The notes under the pieces: model-generated
The model's database searches: none
What the model was told of the DNA's origin: nothing
Seen by the model: the letters and a program-made list of their open reading frames with translations, nothing else
In this document: positions 1-6,588 of the stretch, in pieces
Numbering within the stretch: the first letter of the stretch is position 1
Layout: every line of letters starts with the position of its first letter
Translations under genes and position numbers: made by a program
Assembly (NCBI GenBank): GCA_035707965.1
Contig: DASSTJ010000205.1
Span: 1-10,885 of the forward strand
DNA length: 10,885 bases
From: DASSTJ01 sp035707965
Lineage (GTDB): Bacteria > Actinomycetota > Actinomycetes > Actinomycetales > Angustibacteraceae
Direction: 5' to 3'

Positions 1-521
1 CGGGCGGAGTCCGCGGCGCCGAGGCCGGCGCGATCAACCTCCTCGTCGGTGGCGACGAGCGGGACCTGGAGCGGGCGCGGGCGGGGCTGGCACCATGGTG
101 CTCGGCCATCCACCACCTCGGCCCGCTCGGGGCGGGCCAGGTCGCCAAGACGGTGAACAACCTCATCCACTGGGCGCAGATCGCCGCGATCCGCGAGGCG
201 TTGAGCCTGGCGGCCGCCTACGGCCTCAGCGTGCCGGACGTGCGCGCGGCGCTGGAGGCCGGTCCCACCGACAGCCGCACGCTGCGCGAGCTGGAGCTCA
301 TGCGCCTGACGTGGCACGTCAAGGACCTGGCGAACGCGCAGAAGATGGCCGCCGAGGTCGACATGGTGCTCCCGATCGCCGAGGCGTCGCGCCTGGCGAT
401 GCTCGACACCAGCGTCGACGAGCTGCACCGGCTGCTGACGACGACGGGTGCGAGCGAGCCCAGGACCAGCCATTCCGCCACCGGGGGGACCGGGGCTGGG
501 GCGCCGCGACCAAATCGTTAG
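1..521 (+). CDS. Beta-hydroxyacid dehydrogenase (3-hydroxyisobutyrate dehydrogenase family), 5'-truncated by window edge
   Basis: The reading frame is open from base 3 to the TAG at 519-521 and gives about 172 residues; the N-terminal Rossmann domain lies outside the window. The visible part starts in the substrate-binding motif (GGVRGAEAG, family form DAPVSGGxxGA). It then has the catalytic motif GAGQVAKTVNN with the active-site Lys codon at 147-149, and a later KDLANAQK segment matching the family's C-terminal KDL element. Family members reduce or oxidise 3-hydroxy acids with NAD(P), for example 3-hydroxyisobutyrate or tartronate semialdehyde. The substrate here is unknown. The last 25 or so residues are Ser/Thr/Gly/Pro-rich and look like a non-conserved tail. 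It reads toward the following operon but is separated from it by 81 bases with a promoter-like sequence, so co-transcription is uncertain. Confidence 0.9.
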   Translation, partial: GGVRGAEAGAINLLVGGDERDLERARAGLAPWCSAIHHLGPLGAGQVAKTVNNLIHWAQIAAIREALSLAAAYGLSVPDVRAALEAGPTDSRTLRELELMRLTWHVKDLANAQKMAAEVDMVLPIAEASRLAMLDTSVDELHRLLTTTGASEPRTSHSATGGTGAGAPRPNR

Positions 522-526
522 GAGAA

Positions 527-537
527 TGGTTAGACCA
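527..537. promoter_or_regulatory. Candidate operator palindrome TGGT-TAG-ACCA
   Basis: This is a perfect 4-bp inverted repeat with a 3-bp spacer in an AT-richer patch between two genes. It fits TNGTNNNACNA, the half-site pattern described for FadR/FCD-type GntR regulators, which often control catabolic operons. It overlaps the proposed -35 box at 530-535, which would suit a repressor. No regulator gene is visible in the window and a motif this short can occur by chance. Confidence 0.35.
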
Positions 538-559
538 AAATACCAAACCGGTGTAGCGT
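530..559 (+). promoter_or_regulatory. Candidate sigma-70-type promoter for the transport/catabolic operon
   Basis: TTAGAC at 530-535 resembles a TTGACA -35 box. TAGCGT at 554-559 fits the actinobacterial TANNNT -10 pattern, and the spacer is 18 bases. Initiation would fall near 566, leaving a leader of roughly 35 bases before the cupin start at 603. The surrounding 30 bases are distinctly AT-richer than the coding DNA. Identified by eye only. Confidence 0.4.
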
Positions 560-602
560 CTCGTCTCATCGAGAGAACACCACGGGCCCCTTGGGAGGGT
601 GC

Positions 603-1217
603 ATGCGCGACAAGTACGGATTCGGTGTCCTGTCCAGCGAGAAGCGCAACCTGGACAGCTCGGAGATCGCGGTGCGCGACGAGTTCAACCGGCAGCACCC
701 TCCGACCACTGGGCTCGTCGTGCCGCATGACCTGCGCAAGATGGAGCTGCCGGAGCGCCCGTGGCGCAACAACCGAGGCCACTACTTCGACCTCGGTGAC
801 TACGAGGTGCTCTCGGCGCACCTCTCGGAGCTGAAGCCGGGCACCCCGTCGGTCCGCCACCGTCACACCACGGAGGCGTACCTCTACGTCGTCAAGGGTC
901 ACGGCTACTCGCTCATCAACTACGACGACGAGCCCGTCGAGGCCGTGGAGTGGTCGGAGGGCACGCTGTTCGCTCCTCCGCGGTGGGCCTGGCACCAGCA
1001 CTTCAACCTGGACGAGAACGACACCGCTCGGTACCTGGCGATCCAGGACACGGGCCTCCTGCGCACGATGCGGCTGCACCAGATCGAGCGCCACTCGATG
1101 CAGCTGTCCCCGGAGCAGGGACGGGAGCTGCTCTCGTCCGCGCTCGAGAACGCGTCACGCCACCGGGCGACCGACCAGCCCAGCACGATCGTCGAACCGC
1201 TCCACGACCCCAGCTAG
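603..1217 (+). CDS. Single-domain cupin protein, first gene of the operon
   Basis: The product is 204 residues. The ATG at 603 is preferred over an in-frame TTG at 591 because GGGAGG (593-598) sits just upstream of the ATG. Both cupin motifs are present. Motif 1 has HRH (H86, H88) with a Glu at 91, one residue nearer than in the classical HxH(3-4)E spacing, and G99. Motif 2 runs GTLFAPPRWAWHQHFN, with H131 as expected metal ligand and N135, but Trp replaces the usual Gly after Pro-x. A mononuclear metal site is therefore likely. There is no signal peptide, so it should be cytoplasmic. Cupins of this kind include dioxygenases, isomerases, decarboxylases and sensors, and the reaction cannot be assigned. 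It ends 26 bases before the first binding-protein gene, which suggests a role in handling the imported compound. Confidence 0.88.
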   Translation: MRDKYGFGVLSSEKRNLDSSEIAVRDEFNRQHPPTTGLVVPHDLRKMELPERPWRNNRGHYFDLGDYEVLSAHLSELKPGTPSVRHRHTTEAYLYVVKGHGYSLINYDDEPVEAVEWSEGTLFAPPRWAWHQHFNLDENDTARYLAIQDTGLLRTMRLHQIERHSMQLSPEQGRELLSSALENASRHRATDQPSTIVEPLHDPS

Positions 1218-1243
1218 CCGCCCAGCAGGACAGGGAGAACCCG

Positions 1244-2362
1244 ATGAAGGCTCGCTCGTCCCTCGTGGCACTCGCCGCCGGCCTCATGCTCGTGAGCGGC
1301 TGCGGAGCCTCACCCACCTCGTCCAGCGCCGACGGTGCTGGCAAGGACGCCGGGAGCCAGGAGAAGGCCGGCATCTACGGCCCGTACCAGGCCCTCACCG
1401 GTGCCGACCGGGAGCAGAAGCTCCTCGACGCCGTGAAGAAGGAAGGGTCGGTGCTGGACATCTACACGTCCAACACCGACGAAGAGGACCTCATCAAGGC
1501 GTTCAACGAGAAGTACCCCGACATCAAGGTCAACAACTTCCGCGCCAACTCCGAGACGGTGCTGCAGCGGACGCTCCAGGAGCACAGCGCGAACAAGACG
1601 TCGAACGACATCGTCGACACCAACGACGCCGAGCTCAACGTGCTGAGCAAGGAGGGCGTGCTCGCGCCCTACAAGGGGCCGGGGCTCGACAACCTGCGCA
1701 AGGGGTCGACGTTCAAGGACTGGACGGCCTCACGGTTCAACGCCTTCGTCGTCGGTTGGAACACCGACCTCGTGAAGGACCCGCCGACGCAGTTCACGGA
1801 CCTCGCGGACCCCAGGTGGAAGGGAAAGCTCTCCCTCGAGCTCGGGGACTGGGACTGGTACATGGCCATGCACACCTACCTCACCAAGGAGAAGGGGATG
1901 TCCGACCAGGCGGTCGACGACCTCTTCACGAAGATCGTCAGCAACGCCAAGGTCGTCAAGGGGCACACGGTTCAGGGTGAGCTGCTGACCGCCGGCCAGT
2001 TCGGGGTCGCCCTCTCGATCTACAGCCACACGGTCGACAAGGCGGTTCGCAAGGGCGCCCCGCTCGCCTGGCGGCCGGCGGTCGAGCCGGTCATCATCCG
2101 GCCGAACGGCGTGGCCCTGATGGCGCAGGCCCGCCACCCCGCCGCGGCCACCCTGTGGATGGATTGGGTGCTGACGGGAGGCCAGAAGGTGATCGCCGAA
2201 GCGACCCGGGTCCCCGCGGCCAAGTCAGTGCCGGGGTACGACGACCCGATCCCGGCCGACGCCGTCACGTACGACGTCCCGCAGGACTCCATCGCCGAGG
2301 GTGGCGGCGAGTGGAGCAAGAAGTACGACGACCTCATCCGCAGCGCGCCGAAGGCCGGCTGA
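1244..2362 (+). CDS. ABC transporter solute-binding lipoprotein 1 (Fe3+/organic-anion AfuA/FbpA-like class)
   Basis: The product is 372 residues and captures the substrate outside the membrane for the permease encoded downstream. The N-terminus is a lipoprotein signal: Lys/Arg, a hydrophobic core, then lipobox VSGC with lipidated Cys20, followed by a Ser/Gly-rich linker. The mature part has the periplasmic-binding fold pattern of the AfuA/FbpA family: KKEGSVLDIYTS near the start, NSETVLQR at 102-109, DLADPRWKGK, an acidic-aromatic DWDWY at 202-206 and KGHT at 239-242. The last three recur in the two other binding proteins here and probably line the ligand cleft. The ATG at 1244 has AGGGAG at 1232-1237. 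Family ligands include ferric iron, thiamine, phosphonates and sugar phosphates. It is most like the third binding protein, sharing SNAKVVKGHTVQG. Confidence 0.93.
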   Translation: MKARSSLVALAAGLMLVSGCGASPTSSSADGAGKDAGSQEKAGIYGPYQALTGADREQKLLDAVKKEGSVLDIYTSNTDEEDLIKAFNEKYPDIKVNNFRANSETVLQRTLQEHSANKTSNDIVDTNDAELNVLSKEGVLAPYKGPGLDNLRKGSTFKDWTASRFNAFVVGWNTDLVKDPPTQFTDLADPRWKGKLSLELGDWDWYMAMHTYLTKEKGMSDQAVDDLFTKIVSNAKVVKGHTVQGELLTAGQFGVALSIYSHTVDKAVRKGAPLAWRPAVEPVIIRPNGVALMAQARHPAAATLWMDWVLTGGQKVIAEATRVPAAKSVPGYDDPIPADAVTYDVPQDSIAEGGGEWSKKYDDLIRSAPKAG

Positions 2363-2394
2363 CTGCGACCCACCACGAAGCGAAGGAACCTCTG

Positions 2395-3534
2395 ATGCGC
2401 AGATCAGCTCTGGTGACGGGCATCGCCGCCCTCACGTTGGCACTGTCGGCCTGCGGCGGCGGTGGCGCCGCCGACCTCGGGTCGGGCCCGGCTGGGACCG
2501 GCGGCGACAACGGCGACTCTGCCGCGGCGAAGGTGTACAAGGACCTCAACTCCAAGGGGGCCGACGCTCGGGCAGCGGCCGAGGCCGCGGCCAAGAAGGA
2601 GGGCCAGCTGTCGCTGTACACCTCCATGACCAGCGATGTGGCCGACGCGGTGTCGAAGGCCTTCACCGAGCAGTTCGGCATCAAGGTCAACGTGTTCCGG
2701 GGCAACTCCGAGACGGTGCTGCAGCGGGCCCTGCAGGAAGGCAAGGCGGGACGGCCGGGAGCCGACGCCATCGAGACGAACTTCCTCGAGCTCGAGACGC
2801 TGGGCAAGGAGGGCCAGCTCGCCAAGTTCGAGGGCACGTCGCTCGACGCGGTGCCGGACAACCTCAAGTTCGACTGGTGGACGGCGGACCGGCTCAACAT
2901 CTTCCTGCCGGCGTGGAACACCAAGCTCATCAAGCCGGGTGAGGAGCCGAAGGCCTGGGAGGACCTGGCCGACCCGAAGTACAAGGGCAAGTTCCAGATC
3001 GAGATCAGCGACAGCGACTGGTTCGAGAACGTCACGCAGTACTGGCTGAAGAACGGCAAGTCGCAGGCGGAGGTCGACGACCTCTGGAAGAAGATCGCAG
3101 CGAACGCGACGGCGGCCAAGGGCCACACCACGATGATGGAGCTGCTCGCGGCCGGCCAGACCGCCATGGACGGCATGAACTACTCCTACATCACCGAGCG
3201 GGCGAAGCAGGACGGCGCTCCCGTGGCCTACAAGGGTGCGGACGGCACGACGTCGGTGCCGGCCTTCCCGCGCCCCAACGGTGTCGGCATCGTGGCCGAG
3301 GCGCAGCACCCGAACGCCGCGTGGCTGTTCTACGACTGGATGCTCACCGACGGCCAGAAGGTCCTCGTCGACCTGCACCTCACCCCGTCGACGAAGGTGC
3401 CGGGTGACACCAGCCTCGACGGCATCACCTTGGCCGACTTCGACGTCAAGACGCTGGCCACGGACGCTAATACGTGGGACAAGAAGTACGACGCCCTGCT
3501 GCGCGGCGTGAAGGTCGCCCCGGCGAAGAAGTAG
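2395..3534 (+). CDS. ABC transporter solute-binding lipoprotein 2 (same family, tandem paralogue)
   Basis: The product is 379 residues. The signal peptide ends in lipobox LSAC with Cys20, followed by a Gly-rich stretch. The ATG at 2395 has AAGGA at 2383-2387. Landmark motifs match the first binding protein at nearly the same positions: NSETVLQR at 104-111, DLADPKYKGK, DSDWF at 206-210 and KGHT at 242-245. It differs in the probable ligand region, with Phe210 for Tyr and a MNYSYITE segment where the other two have [SL]xYSxTV, so it may prefer a different ligand. A 25-base stretch around NSETVLQR is identical in DNA to the first gene. It starts 32 bases after that gene, and a GC hairpin lies just after its stop, as often seen between binding protein and permease genes. 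Confidence 0.93.
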   Translation: MRRSALVTGIAALTLALSACGGGGAADLGSGPAGTGGDNGDSAAAKVYKDLNSKGADARAAAEAAAKKEGQLSLYTSMTSDVADAVSKAFTEQFGIKVNVFRGNSETVLQRALQEGKAGRPGADAIETNFLELETLGKEGQLAKFEGTSLDAVPDNLKFDWWTADRLNIFLPAWNTKLIKPGEEPKAWEDLADPKYKGKFQIEISDSDWFENVTQYWLKNGKSQAEVDDLWKKIAANATAAKGHTTMMELLAAGQTAMDGMNYSYITERAKQDGAPVAYKGADGTTSVPAFPRPNGVGIVAEAQHPNAAWLFYDWMLTDGQKVLVDLHLTPSTKVPGDTSLDGITLADFDVKTLATDANTWDKKYDALLRGVKVAPAKK

Positions 3535-3539
3535 CCGGG

Positions 3540-3562
3540 GGCCGGGGGCCACGCCCCCGGCC
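3540..3562 (+). terminator. Intercistronic GC-rich hairpin between binding protein 2 and permease
   Basis: A perfect 10-bp inverted repeat, GGCCGGGGGC / GCCCCCGGCC, has a CAC loop and begins six bases after the stop codon of binding protein 2. No T-run follows, so full intrinsic termination is doubtful. In ABC operons such structures often stop part of the transcription or protect the upstream mRNA, giving more binding protein than membrane protein; that role is inferred here. Confidence 0.6.
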
Positions 3563-3598
3563 TGTCGTCCGACAAGCTCTGTGACGAGAGGTAGCCCG

Positions 3599-5350
3599 AT
3601 GACCACGACCACCGTCCCCACCTCGGACGTGCGCGAAGGCACGAGCCTGGTCCGCCGAGTCGCGGACCGGTGGCTGACGCCGCGGACGCTGCTGGTCGGC
3701 GGTGCGGTCGTGGTCGTCGGGTACCTGGCTCTGGTGCCGTTGGTGTACCTGTTCCGGGACACCTTCACCGGCAGCAGCGGTCTGTCGTTCGCCGCGTTCT
3801 CTCGCGCCTACAGCGCCGACCAGCAAGCCGGCTCCATGCTGCGCAACTCGCTCCTGTTCGCGGTCGGCTCGGCCACGTTGGCGCTGGTGCTGGGCACCAC
3901 GCTGGCCTACGTGCAGGTGCGGACCGACGCGCCGTTCAAGGGTCTGTTCTTCGCAGCGTCGCTGGTGCCGCTCATCGTGCCCGGCATCCTCTACACCGCC
4001 TCGTGGATCTTCCTGGGCGACCCCGGCATCGGGCTGGTCAACACGCTGTTCTTCGAGCCCCTGATCGGCCACTCGCCGATCAACGTGTTCAGCATCTGGG
4101 GAATGGTCTGGGTGCAGGGTCTCCACCTCGCCCCCGTGGCGTTCTTGCTGATGGTCGCTGCCTTCCGGGCGATGGACCCGTCGCTCGAGGAGTCCGCGCT
4201 GATGAGCGGCGCGCGGAAGCTCACCGTGCTCCGGCGGGTCACCGTGCCGCTGCTGCGACCGGCGATCATCTCCTCGGTCCTGCTGATGTTCGTCCAGTCC
4301 CTGGAGAGCTTCGAGGTGCCCGCGCTGCTCGGCCTGCAGAACGGGATCTACGTCTTCACCAGTCGCATCTACTTCGTGCTGAGGCAGTACCCGATCGACT
4401 ACGGCTCGGCCGGGGCCTACGCGATCACCCTCCTCGCGATCGCGGCCGCCGGCGTCTTCATCGGCGCTCGGCTGTCGCGCAACGCGAAGGGCTTCCAGAC
4501 GATCACCGGCAAGGCCTTCCGACCCCGGCCGGTCGAGCTCGGTCGCGCCAGGCCCTTCGTCGGCGCCGGCGTCATCGTCTACTTCCTCATCTCCGTCGTC
4601 ATGCCGGTGGGCGTCCTGGTCTACGCCTCGCTGCTCAAGTTCTACGCCGCGCCGTCATGGCAGGCGATCAAGACGATGACGCTGGACAACTACCGTCAGG
4701 TCATCCACATGCCGCTCGCGGCCACCGCGCTCAAGAACTCCATCATCCTGGGGCTGGGCTCGGCCATCGTCGTCATGCTCATCACATCAGTCGTCGCGTG
4801 GGTCGTCGTCCGCACCAACGCTCCCGGGCGTCGGCTGCTCGACCTCCTGGCGTTCACGCCGCTCATCATCCCGGGCCTGGTGCTCGGCGTCGCGCTCTCC
4901 TTCGTCTACCTGCGGGTGCCGCTGCCGATCTACGGCACGCTGCTGATCCTGCTCATCTCGTACGCGACCCGGTACATGCCCTACGGCATGCGGTACGCGT
5001 CCGCGGCGATGGCACAGCTCTCGAGCGAGCTCGAGGAGTCCGCGATGGTGTCGGGCGCCTCGTGGTCGCAGACGTTCCGCCGGGTGCTGGTGCCGCTGGC
5101 CAGCAGCGGCATCCTCGCCGGGTTCATCTACATCCTCATCGTCTCGTTCCGCGAGCTCTCGAGCACGATCCTGCTCTACAGCCCCGGAAAGGAGGTGCTG
5201 TCCGTGCTGCTGTGGGAGCAGTTCGAGAACGGGCAGCTCACCACGCTGGCCGCCATCGGCGTCGGCATGGTGCTCATCCTCGTCACCCTCGTCCTGGTCG
5301 CCTACCGGTTCGGCGCTCGCGTCGGGCTCGAAGCATCGAACAACACCTGA
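3599..5350 (+). CDS. ABC transporter permease with two fused membrane domains (AfuB/FbpB class)
   Basis: The product is 583 residues and forms the membrane channel of the importer in one chain. About 12 hydrophobic segments can be counted, six per half. Each half carries the EAA loop that docks the ATPase: ESALMSGA from Glu198 followed by RRVTVPLL, and ESAMVSGA from Glu480 followed by RRVLVPLA. The spacing of about 282 residues confirms a duplicated BPD_transp_1 domain. This architecture is typical of ferric-iron and related ABC importers (FbpB, ThiP, AfuB). The ATG at 3599 is chosen over GTG at 3581 because GAGAGG at 3586-3591 fits the ATG. The ATPase gene follows after 22 bases. Because it has both membrane halves, no second permease is needed. 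Confidence 0.95.
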   Translation: MTTTTVPTSDVREGTSLVRRVADRWLTPRTLLVGGAVVVVGYLALVPLVYLFRDTFTGSSGLSFAAFSRAYSADQQAGSMLRNSLLFAVGSATLALVLGTTLAYVQVRTDAPFKGLFFAASLVPLIVPGILYTASWIFLGDPGIGLVNTLFFEPLIGHSPINVFSIWGMVWVQGLHLAPVAFLLMVAAFRAMDPSLEESALMSGARKLTVLRRVTVPLLRPAIISSVLLMFVQSLESFEVPALLGLQNGIYVFTSRIYFVLRQYPIDYGSAGAYAITLLAIAAAGVFIGARLSRNAKGFQTITGKAFRPRPVELGRARPFVGAGVIVYFLISVVMPVGVLVYASLLKFYAAPSWQAIKTMTLDNYRQVIHMPLAATALKNSIILGLGSAIVVMLITSVVAWVVVRTNAPGRRLLDLLAFTPLIIPGLVLGVALSFVYLRVPLPIYGTLLILLISYATRYMPYGMRYASAAMAQLSSELEESAMVSGASWSQTFRRVLVPLASSGILAGFIYILIVSFRELSSTILLYSPGKEVLSVLLWEQFENGQLTTLAAIGVGMVLILVTLVLVAYRFGARVGLEASNNT

Positions 5351-5372
5351 CGGTCACGGAAAGGCCTTCTCC

Positions 5373-6524
5373 ATGCTGACCATCGAGTCGCTGTCCAAGA
5401 GCTACGGACCCGTCGACAGCGGCAAGCGCCGTGGCCGCAAGCGACGGCGAGCCGCTGCCGACGAGCAGGACCGGCAGTTCGCCGTCGACAACATCTCCTT
5501 CGACGTGCAGGACGGGGAGCTGTTCACGCTGCTCGGCCCGTCGGGATGCGGCAAGACCACGACCCTGCGCTCGGTCGCCGGGCTCGAACGTCCGGACAAC
5601 GGAGTCATCGCCCTCAACGGCAAGCCGATGTTCGACGGCGAGCGTCGCGTGAACGTGCCCGCCAACCAGCGCGGACTGGGCATGGTGTTCCAGTCGTACG
5701 CGATCTGGCCGCACATGACCGTGTTCCGCAACGTCTCCTTCCCGCTCGACGTCGCCCCGCGCCGCCGCCGGCTGGACGGTGCGCACATCAAGGAGCAGGT
5801 CATGCGGGTGCTCGAGGTCACCGAGCTCGCTCCGTTCGCCGACCGGCCGGCCACCAAGCTGTCGGGTGGGCAGCAGCAGCGGCTCGCGCTGGCCCGGGCG
5901 CTCGTGACGCGGCCGGAGCTCATGCTGCTCGACGAGCCGCTCTCGAACCTCGACGCCAAGCTGCGCGAGACCATGCGCTTCGAGCTGAAGCGCCTGCAGC
6001 GCGAGCTGGGACTGACCACCGTCTACGTCACGCACGACCAGTCCGAGGCCCTCGCGATGTCGTCGCGGATCGCCGTCATGAACGCGGGCAAGATCGAGCA
6101 GGTCGGCAAGCCGCGCGAGATCTACACGCAGCCGCGGACCCAGTTCGTGGCGGAGTTCATCGGCACGAGCAACTTCCTCCCGGGCAAGGTGACGAAGGTC
6201 GAGGGCGACGAGGTACGCATCGACACGGCCGAAGGAACCCTGTGGTCGACGTCGGCCGTCGGCGCCGCTGCCGGGGCCGACGTCCTGGTGTCGCTGCGCC
6301 CCGAGAACCTGAGCATCTCCACGCAGACGACGGGAACCTCTCGCAACGAGTGGCGGGGCTCGGTGCTCACCCGTGCCTTCATGGGCGACAGCGTCGACCA
6401 CGTGATCGGGGTGGGCAAGTTCGAGCTGCGGGTGCAGTGCAACCCCTCGGTGTCCATCCCGCAGGGCAACGAGGTGTACCTGACCGTCGACCCGCACAAC
6501 GTCACGGTGGTGCCCAGCAGCTGA
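5373..6524 (+). CDS. ABC transporter ATPase (importer, with C-terminal TOBE-like region)
   Basis: The product is 383 residues and powers the importer. All catalytic elements are visible: Walker A GPSGCGKT at 55-62, Q-loop Gln107, signature LSGGQQQR at 163-170, Walker B LMLLDE at 183-188, D-loop SNLD at 191-194 and switch His221. From about residue 285 the protein has the TOBE-type regulatory region seen in FbpC, PotA and MalK (SLRPENL and following). Odd feature: between the first strand (Tyr11-Gly12) and AVDNISF there are about 20 extra residues rich in Arg and Lys (GKRRGRKRRR at 17-26), where relatives have only a few. GGAAAGG at 5358-5364 supports the ATG at 5373. Gene order and the EAA loops of the preceding permease make the partnership clear. 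Confidence 0.96.
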   Translation: MLTIESLSKSYGPVDSGKRRGRKRRRAAADEQDRQFAVDNISFDVQDGELFTLLGPSGCGKTTTLRSVAGLERPDNGVIALNGKPMFDGERRVNVPANQRGLGMVFQSYAIWPHMTVFRNVSFPLDVAPRRRRLDGAHIKEQVMRVLEVTELAPFADRPATKLSGGQQQRLALARALVTRPELMLLDEPLSNLDAKLRETMRFELKRLQRELGLTTVYVTHDQSEALAMSSRIAVMNAGKIEQVGKPREIYTQPRTQFVAEFIGTSNFLPGKVTKVEGDEVRIDTAEGTLWSTSAVGAAAGADVLVSLRPENLSISTQTTGTSRNEWRGSVLTRAFMGDSVDHVIGVGKFELRVQCNPSVSIPQGNEVYLTVDPHNVTVVPSS

Positions 6525-6588
6525 CCTGAGGCGCCGCGGCACGACCAGCACATGCACGTCCGGTCCCCACCTGGAGGTACGCAGGACG

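Noticed and set aside
564..574. TCTC-ATC-GAGA inverted repeat near the proposed transcription start
   Set aside because: A 4-bp stem is too short to support a separate operator or leader structure.
591..602. Upstream TTG start for the cupin gene
   Set aside because: It would place the GGGAGG ribosome binding site inside the coding region; the ATG at 603 fits better.
3581..3598. Upstream GTG start for the permease gene
   Set aside because: GAGAGG at 3586-3591 is well placed for the ATG at 3599 and would lie inside the gene if GTG were used.
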